Positions 34,680 to 42,780 of a DNA stretch of 64,000 nt are shown in pieces. The notes beneath the pieces are model-generated. The model saw only the letters and a program-made list of their open reading frames with translations. It searched no databases and was not told where the DNA came from. The DNA comes from Pedobacter sp014947265. GTDB lineage: Bacteria > Bacteroidota > Bacteroidia > Sphingobacteriales > Sphingobacteriaceae. The number at the start of each line of letters is the position of its first letter. Within the stretch, counting starts at the first letter, position 1. The DNA is taken from assembly GCF_014947265.1 (NCBI RefSeq), contig NZ_JADCNK010000004.1, positions 310,001-374,000 on the forward strand. Reading direction: 5' to 3'. Both the position numbers and the translations under genes were made by a program.

Positions 34680-35837
34680 ATGAAAGCAGCAGTATTTCAC
34701 AAACCTGGCGATATCCGGGTAGACAATGTTCCCGATCCGGAAATTCTGGATCCAAGGGATGTAATTCTGAAAGTCACCTCAACTGCCATCTGCGGTTCCG
34801 ATCTCCACATCTTAAGCGGTGCAGTTCCACAAAAAGAACCATTGGTTATGGGGCATGAATTTATGGGGATTGTAGAAGAAGTTGGTGCTTCCATTACCAA
34901 TCTTAAGCGTGGCGACCGTGTAGTGGTTCCTTTTCCCATTTCTTGCGGTAAATGTTTTTTTTGTACACATGAGGCATCTCCGGCATGCGAAAATTCTAAT
35001 TTTAAAAACTACGGCCCTAATGGGGATATGATGAGTCAAAAAGGTGGCGCATTATTTGGTTATACCGATCTGTATGGCGGATATTCGGGCGGGCAGGCAC
35101 AATATGTACGGGTACCTTATGCAGATATCAGTCCGCGGATTATTCCGGCGCATTTAAGTGATGAGCAGGCACTTTTTCTGACCGATATTTTTCCTACAGG
35201 CTGGTCGGCTATTGACTGGGCACAGCTTAAAGGAGGAGAGGTGGTGGCCATTTTTGGATCAGGGCCTGTGGGTTTAATGGCCCAGAAAGCAGCGTGGATT
35301 AATGGAGCGAGCCGGGTAATTGCGATCGATCCCCTTGATTACAGATTGGAAAAGGCAAAAGCTGTAAACAATGTCGACATCCTCAATCCACATAAAGTTG
35401 ATGTTGTAGCAGCCATCAGGGAAATGACTGGTGGACGGGGAGCAGATGTATGTGTTGATGCAGTTGGCTTTGAACCTGAACGTAGCTTTATGGATAAGGT
35501 TAAGGCAACGATAAATTTTGAAAAAGGATCAATCAAAGTCCTCGAGATGTGTTTTGAGGCTGTCCGGAGGATGGGAACCGTATCTATTATGGGCGTTTAT
35601 GGATCTCCTTATGATAATTTTCCGCTTTTTAGGATATTCGACAAAGGCATTACCATTAAACAGGGGCAGGCACCGGTACTCAACTATATTGATAAGCTGA
35701 TTGGGCTTGTAGATGAGGGTAAAGTAGTGCTGGACGATATTATAACCCATACACTTCCTCTCGAAGATGCCGCACGTGGCTACAAAATTTTTGATGAGAA
35801 GGAAGAAGACTGCGTTAAGGTCGTTCTAAAGCCTTAA
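34680..35837 (+). CDS. Zinc-dependent medium-chain alcohol dehydrogenase
   Basis: 385 residues of the MDR family. Catalytic zinc ligands lie in STAICGSDLHILSG (Cys38) and VMGHEFMGIVEEVG (His59, Glu60). The structural zinc set is ISCGKCFFCTHEASPAC (Cys89, 92, 95, 103). The Rossmann motif is VAIFGSGPVGLMAQKAA, followed by IAIDPLDYRLEKAKA, whose Asp favours NAD. Length and the insert around FKNYGPNGDMMSQKGGALFG resemble glutathione-independent formaldehyde dehydrogenase-like members. It has its own start 257 bases after the trehalose operon and a MITE-like element after its stop. Substrate is not clear; aldehyde or alcohol detoxification fits the stress setting. Confidence 0.92.
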   Translation: MKAAVFHKPGDIRVDNVPDPEILDPRDVILKVTSTAICGSDLHILSGAVPQKEPLVMGHEFMGIVEEVGASITNLKRGDRVVVPFPISCGKCFFCTHEASPACENSNFKNYGPNGDMMSQKGGALFGYTDLYGGYSGGQAQYVRVPYADISPRIIPAHLSDEQALFLTDIFPTGWSAIDWAQLKGGEVVAIFGSGPVGLMAQKAAWINGASRVIAIDPLDYRLEKAKAVNNVDILNPHKVDVVAAIREMTGGRGADVCVDAVGFEPERSFMDKVKATINFEKGSIKVLEMCFEAVRRMGTVSIMGVYGSPYDNFPLFRIFDKGITIKQGQAPVLNYIDKLIGLVDEGKVVLDDIITHTLPLEDAARGYKIFDEKEEDCVKVVLKP

Positions 35838-35854
35838 TATATAATGAAACCTGA

Positions 35855-36001
35855 AAGGCTGTATCATAAAATAAAATTATCACCTGAGTGAGCTTGTACT
35901 GAGTAGTCGAAGTGAAGGGCCTGATTTAGGTGCCTTACCAGGCGTTTTAACAGGTTCAATATGACAAATTAGATTGAATTACAATTTATGATACAGCCTC
36001 A
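35855..36001. repeat. MITE-like element, copy 3 (147 bp)
   Basis: AGGCTGTATCATAAA at the left and its complement ending in GCCTC at 36001 form inverted ends of about 15 bp; the left edge reads GAAAGGCTG where other copies have GAGGCTG. The core has a CCTGAG..GAGCTTGTACTGAGT..GTCGAAG REP-like motif, unlike the other two cores. It begins 18 bases after the dehydrogenase stop. Confidence 0.78.
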
Positions 36002-36700
36002 TTTTTTATCCTTTTTTATTCTGCTGTTTGTTTAACTGCTGTTCTCAGTATGCTGCCAATCAACTAATAAAAAGGCTTTTCGAATAAACAGAGAGCCATG
36101 AAGATTCGACTTGCTTTTTGTACTCATCTTTTTTTTCGAGACACCTCAAGCCGGTAGGTTATGGATTTGTTTTTTGCTGGTTGCTGTTTACATCCTATGA
36201 AATGGCTGTGCCTGAACACAATTATCATAGAACGGTATCTATATTTTGCCTAAAAAATTATCTTAATGATGCAATTGTCTATTTGGTTTGGATTCTACTG
36301 TATTTATACGTCATATAAGTTTACTTAAATTTAGGATTCATTGATTGGGATTGTCTTTTTTATATTGATGGGTCTATATAACTTCAAAATTGTTTCAAAC
36401 ATTTAAATTCTTATGAAAATTTAAAAAGAATCTTTTGGTTATGTGACTTAGTATTTGATGAAAATTCTGTCAAATATAAAAATGGCACGAGATTCTTCTT
36501 AGAATAAGGTAAATGTCATTAAAATAGCCCTTTTCTAAATAAATTACTAATTTTAAATGGCATCTAAATTAATAATTATATATTTGCAGCCTTGAAAGTA
36601 AGCAATGTCTAGTCCTATTATTCAGTGATTTGATTATTACTTATAACTGAGCCATAGGAATAAGGCTTTTTAATTTTTGAAGACAACCTAAACAACTTGA
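36002..36700. other. Long AT-rich gap upstream of adk
   Basis: About 700 bases without a supported gene. A 66-codon hydrophobic frame from TTG 36118 has no family resemblance. The last 120 bases hold a candidate adk promoter. No stable hairpin or repeat was seen beyond the MITE end. Confidence 0.5.
36579..36586 (+). promoter_or_regulatory. Candidate -7 box for adk
   Basis: TATATTTG matches the Bacteroidota TAnnTTTG consensus, 114 bases upstream of the adk ATG. No strong TTG -33 element stands at the right distance, so the call is moderate. Confidence 0.4.
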
Positions 36701-37276
36701 ATGCTTAATTTAGTTCTCTTTGGCCCTCCAGGGGCGGGTAAAGGCACCCAATCTGAAAAACTGATTGCAAAATATCAGTTGGTACACGTTTCAACAGGCG
36801 ATCTTTTTAGAGCACACGTTAAAGGAGAAACCGAATTAGGAAAAAAAGTGAGTCAATTGTTAGCTGACGGGGAATTGGTTCCTGATGCCATTACAATTGC
36901 CATGCTTGAAGAAGAGGTAGATAAAAATCCTGATGCTAAGGGATTTGTGTTTGATGGATTTCCGCGTACTGTTCCGCAAGCAATTGAGCTTGATTTATTT
37001 TTAGAGCGTAAAGGCAGTAAAATTGCTGGTGTTATTGCTTTAGATGTTGATCAGGACGAGTTAACAAAACGTATTGCTGAGCGTCATAAAACCAGCGGTC
37101 GTCCAGATGATGATGCTGAAAAACTGAAAAAGCGAATTTCAGAATACTTTGACAAAACGATCCATGTATTGCCTTATTATGAAGAGCAGGGAAAGTTGAA
37201 TAAAGTAAATGGAATTGGTGAAATAGAAACAGTATACAATGATCTTTGCGCTGTAATTGATCAGTATAAAGTATAA
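36701..37276 (+). CDS. adk: Adenylate kinase, short form
   Basis: 191 residues. The P-loop GPPGAGKGTQ is at residues 8-17; STGDLFRAH, FVFDGFPRTVPQA and TSGRPDDDAEKLKKRI are the AMP-binding and lid motifs. The lid is short, with no zinc-binding insert, as usual for Bacteroidota and about 20 residues shorter than the E. coli enzyme. It interconverts AMP, ADP and ATP. It is followed after 66 bases by a hairpin and then by obgE. Confidence 0.97.
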   Translation: MLNLVLFGPPGAGKGTQSEKLIAKYQLVHVSTGDLFRAHVKGETELGKKVSQLLADGELVPDAITIAMLEEEVDKNPDAKGFVFDGFPRTVPQAIELDLFLERKGSKIAGVIALDVDQDELTKRIAERHKTSGRPDDDAEKLKKRISEYFDKTIHVLPYYEEQGKLNKVNGIGEIETVYNDLCAVIDQYKV

Positions 37277-37342
37277 GTTCAGGTAGCAGTATAAAGGAAA
37301 GGCGTTAATTAATTCCCGATCCGTTATTCAAAAACATAAAAG

Positions 37343-37370
37343 GAGTTATAATGTTAAAACATTATAACTC
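37343..37370 (+). terminator. Hairpin between adk and obgE
   Basis: GAGTTATAATG pairs perfectly with CATTATAACTC around a 6-base loop (TTAAAA), followed by TTTAATTTTA. The stem is AT-rich and the T-run interrupted, so termination may be partial, with read-through into obgE. Confidence 0.5.
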
Positions 37371-37431
37371 TTTAATTTTAAAGGCGTTGTCATTTCAACG
37401 TTCCAATAGTAAAACATTTCAATATTAAAAT

Positions 37432-38427
37432 ATGTCACAGGGTTCGAATTTCGTAGATTATGTAAAAATTTGTTGCCGTTCTGGTAAGGGTGGGGCAGGT
37501 TCGGCACATTTACATCGTGATATTTTAACGTCAATGGGTGGTCCTGATGGTGGTGATGGCGGTCGTGGCGGCCACATTATCGTTAAAGGCAGTATTCATA
37601 TCTGGACATTGTTACACCTTAAATACCGTAAGCATATCATCGCGGAAGATGGTGGTGCTGGTGGTAGTTCCCATAAATTCGGTAAACAAGGTAAGGATGA
37701 AATCTTAGAGGTTCCGCTTGGAACCATTGCCAAAGATGCTGAAACCGGAGAAATCCTTTTTGAGATAACTAAAGATGGCGAAACTAAGATTTTAACGGCT
37801 GGTGGCCGTGGAGGTTTGGGTAATGCGCATTTTAAAAATTCTGTTCAACAAACACCACGCTTTGCACAACCAGGTGAGCAGGGACAGGAGGTTTGGAACA
37901 TTTTAGAATTAAAAGTTTTAGCCGATGTTGGCCTCGTTGGTTTCCCAAATGCAGGAAAATCAACCTTACTTTCTGTGGTTTCGGCAGCTAAGCCAGAAAT
38001 AGCCGATTATCCTTTTACTACCATCGTTCCTAATCTGGGTATTGTAAGTTACAGAGGTGGAAAATCTTTTGTAATGGCCGATATCCCTGGAATTATCGAA
38101 GGCGCATCAAAGGGTAAAGGATTAGGATACCGTTTCCTGCGTCATATCGAGCGTAATTCGGTGCTGTTATTTATGGTTCCGGCCGATACAAGTCGCTCAA
38201 TTAAGGAAGAATACGAAATTCTTAAGAGCGAATTAGAATCTTACAATCCTGAATTAATGCAAAAGCCACATGTTTTAGCCATTACCAAATCGGATATGTT
38301 AGATGAAGAACTGATGGAAGAAATGAAGCAGGATTTGCCAAATATCCCGTCGATATTTATCTCATCAGTAGCTGAAAAAAATATTTTAGAGCTGAAAGAT
38401 ATGCTTTGGAAAGCGATTGAAGGATAA
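37432..38427 (+). CDS. obgE: GTPase Obg/CgtA
   Basis: 331 residues. The Gly-rich Obg fold spans about 1-158 (CCRSGKGGAGSAHLHRDI, GGPDGGDGGRGGHI, GGRGGLGNAHFKNS). The G domain follows with GFPNAGKSTLLS (G1), YPFTTIVPNLG (G2), MADIPGIIEGASKGKGLG (G3) and ITKSDML (G4). The protein ends after the G domain and lacks the extra C-terminal OCT domain of some homologues. Obg assists 50S ribosome assembly and stress control. It converges on the YdcF-like gene with a 74-base gap. Confidence 0.97.
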   Translation: MSQGSNFVDYVKICCRSGKGGAGSAHLHRDILTSMGGPDGGDGGRGGHIIVKGSIHIWTLLHLKYRKHIIAEDGGAGGSSHKFGKQGKDEILEVPLGTIAKDAETGEILFEITKDGETKILTAGGRGGLGNAHFKNSVQQTPRFAQPGEQGQEVWNILELKVLADVGLVGFPNAGKSTLLSVVSAAKPEIADYPFTTIVPNLGIVSYRGGKSFVMADIPGIIEGASKGKGLGYRFLRHIERNSVLLFMVPADTSRSIKEEYEILKSELESYNPELMQKPHVLAITKSDMLDEELMEEMKQDLPNIPSIFISSVAEKNILELKDMLWKAIEG

Positions 38428-38501
38428 GGCAGTTCATTAGTTCAATGGTCAGTTGCTCATTAATTTCTACTGCTGACTAAAGAATCTTACTATTAACAAA
38501 A

Positions 38502-39251
38502 CTAGGCTCTAAAACGGTCTACCGCTAATCCAATCCATTCTTTAAATAACAATTCCCATGTTGTTAAAGCCGTAGCGTTTGGAATAATTAAATTGCCCAA
38601 TTCAAATTCGGTATTTCCCATAAAATGGGTCGGATAATATTCAATTTTACGCTTAGCTTGTTTATCAAAAATTAGTTTTGCCCTTGGGATGTGCCATGCA
38701 CTGGTAATGACCAGAATTTTAGCATTTGGGTTGTTTTTAGTAATGAGTGCCATGCTGTACCTGGCATTTTCGACGGTATTTCTGCTTCGCTTTTCAATCA
38801 GGATTGCAGCATCGGGAATGCCGATCAGTTTTAAGTATTTAAAGGCTAAATCAGCTTCTTTTACTTGTGAGTCTATTATATTGGCGTTTCCGCCACTAAT
38901 TAATATCTGCTTAATATATCCTTTTTTATAAAGTGCAATTGCCTGGAACAATCTATCTCCTGCCCCATTAAAAGCAATTTCATTATTTCGCTTATTTAAA
39001 CCCGAGAAACCTCCCATTACGATGCCAACATCGTATTTTTGGGATTTTGGATAGTCGCCTGATACGTAAGCGTTTACTATTTTGCCAGCAATAAAACCAT
39101 TGGAGAAAAAGAAAAAGATAATCAAGGTATATAATAAATACCTTTTCCTTTGTTTAGGTTGCTTAGATGCAAATGCAAAAATCAAAAGCACGCAAATCCA
39201 AACTATCGGTTTAATGAGGAAAAGCAGAATCTTCGAGAGGATAAAAATCAT
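38502..39251 (-). CDS. YdcF/ElyC-type DUF218 membrane-anchored protein
   Basis: 249 residues. Two N-terminal membrane helices (about 3-22 and 36-55) precede a DUF218 domain. Its landmarks are VGIVMGGFSGLNKRNNEIAF, AIALYKKGYIKQILISGGNA, EKRSRNTVENARYSMALI and ILVITSAWHIPRAKLIF. E. coli relatives (SanA, ElyC, YdcF) affect envelope integrity and lipid-carrier metabolism, but the enzymatic role is not settled. It lies downstream of ytxH on the same strand, past a palindromic hairpin, so it may be a separate unit. Confidence 0.88.
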   Translation of the reverse strand: MIFILSKILLFLIKPIVWICVLLIFAFASKQPKQRKRYLLYTLIIFFFFSNGFIAGKIVNAYVSGDYPKSQKYDVGIVMGGFSGLNKRNNEIAFNGAGDRLFQAIALYKKGYIKQILISGGNANIIDSQVKEADLAFKYLKLIGIPDAAILIEKRSRNTVENARYSMALITKNNPNAKILVITSAWHIPRAKLIFDKQAKRKIEYYPTHFMGNTEFELGNLIIPNATALTTWELLFKEWIGLAVDRFRA

Positions 39252-39301
39252 ATGGAGATATTATCCCGTAAAACTAAGAAATTGTTTATAGGTAAAAAGG
39301 A

Positions 39302-39327
39302 TTGCATGGATTAATTAATCCATGCAA
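39302..39327 (-). terminator. Perfect 26-bp palindrome after the YtxH gene
   Basis: TTGCATGGATTAA is followed at once by its exact complement. In the minus transcript it is followed by TCCTTTTT, giving an intrinsic-terminator shape. It lies between the YtxH stop and the YdcF-type start, so it could also be a dimer operator. Confidence 0.6.
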
Positions 39328-39352
39328 ATGACACATTGATCTCTTTATAACG

Positions 39353-39718
39353 TTATCCTTGTCCTTCCTGTACCTGACCATTTTCATGGGCATTTTCCAG
39401 AATCTCTTTCACATCTGATTTACGTTTTTTAGCAACCGTGTGTTTAAAGTGAGGCACTTCATGTTCAACAATGTCTTCTTCAATGGCTTCTACGCCAAAA
39501 ACTTTCTCTTTTAACAGGTTATATTTATCTTGGAAGCCATAACGCAGGTTTTTGGCCCCGCCGGCAATTTTTCCACGCGTACCTGCACCGCTATCCGGAG
39601 CAAATAAAATACTAATTACTGCGCCAGCTGCTAAACCAGCCACTAAGGCAAGAGCTATTTTTGCACTGTTATCCGATTCGTGCTTTAAATATTTTCCGAT
39701 TAACTTTCTGTATTTCAT
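39353..39718 (-). CDS. YtxH-domain envelope/stress protein
   Basis: 121 residues from the ATG at 39718 (MKYRKLIGKYLKHESDNSAK); in-frame starts at 39766 and 39811 would put a tail ahead of the helix. A single hydrophobic segment, KIALALVAGLAAGAVISILF, is followed by APDSGAGTRGKIAGGAKNLR, the YtxH signature. The rest is charged, with a long helix and a Glu-rich end. YtxH proteins are small membrane-anchored proteins linked to general stress in Bacillus; no biochemical role is known. It is transcribed away from the OsmC gene. Confidence 0.82.
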   Translation of the reverse strand: MKYRKLIGKYLKHESDNSAKIALALVAGLAAGAVISILFAPDSGAGTRGKIAGGAKNLRYGFQDKYNLLKEKVFGVEAIEEDIVEHEVPHFKHTVAKKRKSDVKEILENAHENGQVQEGQG

Positions 39719-39956
39719 ATAGTAGTGTTTTTTAAAAGCAACAATTAGCACGTTATAATGTTTCATGTTTTTTGAATTGGAATTAGCATCGTTCTTAATG
39801 CCTAACAACAAGGAGTAACTCCTGAATGAAATTAAGAATTATTGCAAATGACGGAATTGCCACTGCTGTAAATTCCAACATCTGTTTAAAAAAGACCAGA
39901 CTTTTACCTAAGTTTAAAGTTAAAGCACAATATTTGAAATACTAAAAACAATTTAC

Positions 39957-40337
39957 ATGGTAAAAGCAACAATAAATAAAGAACATTATGCCTGTTCGGT
40001 AACCAATGGTTCTCATGATATTATAGTAGACGAACCTTTGGAGTTAGGAGGAACACATAAAGGTTTTGCCCCCAAAGGATTATTAATGGCCTCTTTAGCC
40101 TCGTGTGTAGCGATCACTTTAAGGATGTATGCCGATAGAAAAGAATGGCCTATTGATAAAATCGAGGTGGAAGTAAATATTGATACCGAAAACGGTGAAA
40201 CAATATTTTTGGAAGAAATTACCTGTACTGGCGTGCTTACCGAAGAACAGAAAATCAGACTGGAAGAAATTGCAACAAAATGCCCTGTCAGTAAAATCCT
40301 TGCCGCTGGTCATGAAATCAGATCAAAAGTGCTTTAA
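39957..40337 (+). CDS. OsmC-family peroxiredoxin-like protein
   Basis: 126 residues with the OsmC fold. KGFAPKGLLMASLASCVAIT carries Cys50 and ATKCPVSKIL carries Cys109, the two cysteines used for thiol-dependent reduction of organic hydroperoxides. An upstream basic residue set and the HKGFAPKGLL loop agree with the family. It is cytosolic and short, as in the YhfA-like subgroup. It has its own start in a divergent gap with ytxH. Exact subgroup and substrate are not certain. Confidence 0.9.
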   Translation: MVKATINKEHYACSVTNGSHDIIVDEPLELGGTHKGFAPKGLLMASLASCVAITLRMYADRKEWPIDKIEVEVNIDTENGETIFLEEITCTGVLTEEQKIRLEEIATKCPVSKILAAGHEIRSKVL

Positions 40338-40426
40338 GGTATGATGGTGCAAAACTCCTTTACAGATTCATAAAAAGCTTTAATATCTTTGTAATCCACA
40401 GTATTTACTGCGGTAAAAAATAATGT

Positions 40427-41680
40427 ATGCCTACCGAAATAAAATGTCCCAATTGTGCCCATGTTTTTCCGATGGAAGAAGCCATGGCCGAAGATTATAA
40501 GAAAGAGTTACGTGAGAAAGCGGCTGCTTATGCAAGGCAGAAAGATGAAGAATATCAGCGTAAGCTACAGGTTTTCGAGTCAGAAAAACAGCAGCAGCTG
40601 AAAGCTTTTGAGGCTAAACTTAACGAAGAGAAGACCAAGTTTAAGGATAGCTTGGAGGAGAATCTGCGTAAAAGTATTTCGGCCGATTTCGAAACCAAAC
40701 TGCAAATGCTGGAAGGTAATGCGAAAGATAATGCCGAAAAATTAAAGCTGGCCCGTGAAAAAGAACTGGAGTTTTTACGTCGCGAGGAAAGCCTTAAAGT
40801 AAAGGAAGAAGAAATGGAACTTGCTTTTCAACGTAAAATGCAAGAACAGCGTAATGAGTTGGTAGAACAGATTCGTAAACAAGAGGCAGAAAAGAATAGC
40901 ATTAAAGATACTGAACATCAATTGCGTTTAAAGGAATTGGAAAAACAGCTCGACGATCAGAAAAAACTGGCCGAAGAGATGAAACGTAAAGCCGAGCAGG
41001 GTAGTATGCAATTGCAGGGCGAAGTGCAGGAATTGATCCTGGAAGAACTGCTCCGTGTTAATTATCCTTTTGATTTAATTGAAGAAGTTGGTAAAGGTGT
41101 ACGTGGGGCAGATTGTGTACAGGTGGTGCGTAATCAATTTGGACAGGAATGTGGTAAAATTATTTACGAAAGCAAACGTACCAAAGATTTTGGCGGAGAC
41201 TGGATCGAAAAACTGAAGAAAGATATGCGCAGCATGGGCATTGATGTTGCCGTAATTGTGAGTCAATGTTATCCGAAGGGAATGGACTGTTTCGGACAAC
41301 GTGATGGGGTTTGGATCTGTTCTTTTGAAGAAGTAAATGCCGTAGCCTATGTATTGCGTGAAGGTATTTTACGTTTGGCAGGCGCAGTGAAATCGCAGGA
41401 AAACCGTGGTGAAAAAATGCATATGTTATACGATTACTTAATGGGTGCAGAGTTTTCTGAACAATGGAAAGCCATCAGGGAGGGTTTTATGAGCATGAAA
41501 CTATCCATACAGCGCGAACGCGATGCGATGGAACGTTTATGGAAAGCACGCGAAAAACAATTGGAGAAAGTATTGTTAAACGCCACCCATATCCGTGGTT
41601 CTATAGAAGGAATCGCAGGTAGCGATAGTGTGCAATTGAGTTTAACCGACGATGACGATGATACTTTGCTTTTAGAGTAA
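40427..41680 (+). CDS. DUF2130 protein with zinc-finger-like start and long coiled coil
   Basis: 417 residues. The start IKCPNCAHVFPMEEAMAEDY holds a CxxC half-site (Cys7, Cys10). Residues about 25-200 are a Lys/Glu-rich coiled coil. DUF2130 follows at about 205-345: EELLRVNYPFDLIEEVGKGV, GADCVQVVRNQFGQECGKII, YESKRTKDFGGDWIEKLKKD and VAVIVSQCYP. The E-S-K and D...Q pattern has been likened to nuclease-fold proteins, but no activity is established. It is a stand-alone gene with REP-like DNA behind it. Confidence 0.9.
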   Translation: MPTEIKCPNCAHVFPMEEAMAEDYKKELREKAAAYARQKDEEYQRKLQVFESEKQQQLKAFEAKLNEEKTKFKDSLEENLRKSISADFETKLQMLEGNAKDNAEKLKLAREKELEFLRREESLKVKEEEMELAFQRKMQEQRNELVEQIRKQEAEKNSIKDTEHQLRLKELEKQLDDQKKLAEEMKRKAEQGSMQLQGEVQELILEELLRVNYPFDLIEEVGKGVRGADCVQVVRNQFGQECGKIIYESKRTKDFGGDWIEKLKKDMRSMGIDVAVIVSQCYPKGMDCFGQRDGVWICSFEEVNAVAYVLREGILRLAGAVKSQENRGEKMHMLYDYLMGAEFSEQWKAIREGFMSMKLSIQRERDAMERLWKAREKQLEKVLLNATHIRGSIEGIAGSDSVQLSLTDDDDDTLLLE

Positions 41681-41785
41681 CTCACAGCACTTCATCCCGT
41701 CGTTCATCATCCTGAGGGTTAATTTATTTCATAAAAATCAATATAAATGACAGTATTATCTAGGCGTAAAAATCCCTTGAGTTAA

Positions 41786-41909
41786 CGTCATTTCGAGCGG
41801 AGTGCAACGCAGTCGAGAACCCGAAGGCTCTGCGAAGCAAAATCTAACTAAATAGATTTCTCCATTTCGCTGCGCTACATCCGATTGCTATCAGATCGAG
41901 ATGACGACC
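41786..41909. repeat. REPIN-like inverted pair in the 41681-42194 gap
   Basis: The left arm is CGTCATTTCGAGCGGAGTGC, running on to CAGTCGAGAA. The right arm, on the minus strand, is GGTCGTCATCTCGATCTGAT with AGCGCAGCGAAATGGAGAAA further on. ATCCGATTGCTATCAGAT here is a decayed form of the 18-bp palindrome at 5435 and 16740. The 514-base gap has no gene. Confidence 0.7.
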
Positions 41910-42024
41910 TTTCTATTGGTGTCCTGTCAATGGTAGCTTGTTTCAGTATTCATCATGCTAATTAGATCATGAGATGAACTCAGGATGAAGACTTCAGGTA
42001 AGTTTACTTCCCCCTAATTCACAG

Positions 42025-42084
42025 AGTCCCGCAGAAAAACAATCAATTTGCGGTAATCATCTTAAATCTGCGGGACTATTTTTT
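42025..42084 (+). terminator. Terminator-like hairpin with long loop
   Basis: AGTCCCGCAGA (42025-42035) pairs perfectly with TCTGCGGGACT (42067-42077), followed by ATTTTTTG. The loop is 31 bases. It stands 345 bases after the DUF2130 stop and 110 bases before the thioesterase, so it may end a read-through transcript. Confidence 0.5.
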
Positions 42085-42194
42085 GTGTTTATAGTTTAGT
42101 GCCGGGTCACCTCAACAGATCATAACAGCTGACCGCAGAAAAATATCTTATTTTATAATATCTTAGCGAAACCGTTAAACCAAGCATTATTACC

Positions 42195-42671
42195 ATGGCC
42201 AGAACCAAAAACCACATCGAACTTCAATTTTTAAGCGAACCCTCTGATGTTAACTATGGAGGTAAGGTGCATGGTGGGATGATGATGAAGTGGATTGATC
42301 AGGCTGCTTTTGCCTGTGCCTTGCAGTGGAGCCAAACCTATTGTGTAACGGTTTATGTGGGTGGCATCAGGTTTTTTCATCCGGTTCATATCGGGCATCT
42401 GGTTAAAATGGAAGCACGCATTATTTATACGGGTAAAACCAGTATGCATATTGCCGTTGATGCTTTTTCTAAACCAGTAGGTCAAACCGATTTTGTGAAG
42501 AACACACACTGTATTATTGTGTTTGTCGCAGTAGATGACAATGGGCAGCCAAAGGCAATTCCGGCTTTTAAACCCAAAACCGAAAAAGAAATTGCCATGC
42601 ATGGTTATGCCATTAAATTAATGGAATTGCGTAAAAGCATTGATAAGGAAATGGAACCATACATCGTTTAG
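42195..42671 (+). CDS. Acyl-CoA thioesterase, hotdog fold
   Basis: 158 residues, one hotdog domain. DVNYGGKVHGGMMMKWIDQA contains the Asn/Asp and Gly-rich turn of YciA/BFIT-type acyl-CoA hydrolases, and GIRFFHPVHIGHLVKMEARI and GKTSMHIAVDAFSK follow the usual strand order. The acid residue in KWIDQAAF is the expected catalytic Asp. It would hydrolyse acyl-CoA in the cytosol; chain preference cannot be read. Start at 42195 is the only good ATG. It converges on a histidine kinase gene. Confidence 0.9.
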   Translation: MARTKNHIELQFLSEPSDVNYGGKVHGGMMMKWIDQAAFACALQWSQTYCVTVYVGGIRFFHPVHIGHLVKMEARIIYTGKTSMHIAVDAFSKPVGQTDFVKNTHCIIVFVAVDDNGQPKAIPAFKPKTEKEIAMHGYAIKLMELRKSIDKEMEPYIV

Positions 42672-42727
42672 CGTTGGGCGGGTGGCGTTGCAATCGCCTA
42701 TTGACCATTTTCTATCTCACAAATTTT

Positions 42728-42770
42728 CTCTGTGTCCTCTGCGTAAACTTTGCGCCCTTTGCGGTTAAAA
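42728..42770. repeat. Quasi-periodic CTCTGTG/CTCTGCG/CTTTGCG spacer
   Basis: CTCTGTGTCCTCTGCGTAAA then CTTTGCGCCCTTTGCGGTTA is a degenerate tandem of a CTYTGYG unit between two convergent genes. Similar strings recur in intergenic DNA of many bacteria. No role is known to me. Confidence 0.45.
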
Positions 42771-42780
42771 GAAATAGAAT

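Noticed and set aside
36118..36318. 66-codon hydrophobic frame upstream of adk
   Set aside because: TTG start, no family resemblance, no neighbours or ribosome-site support; it looks like a chance frame in AT-rich DNA.
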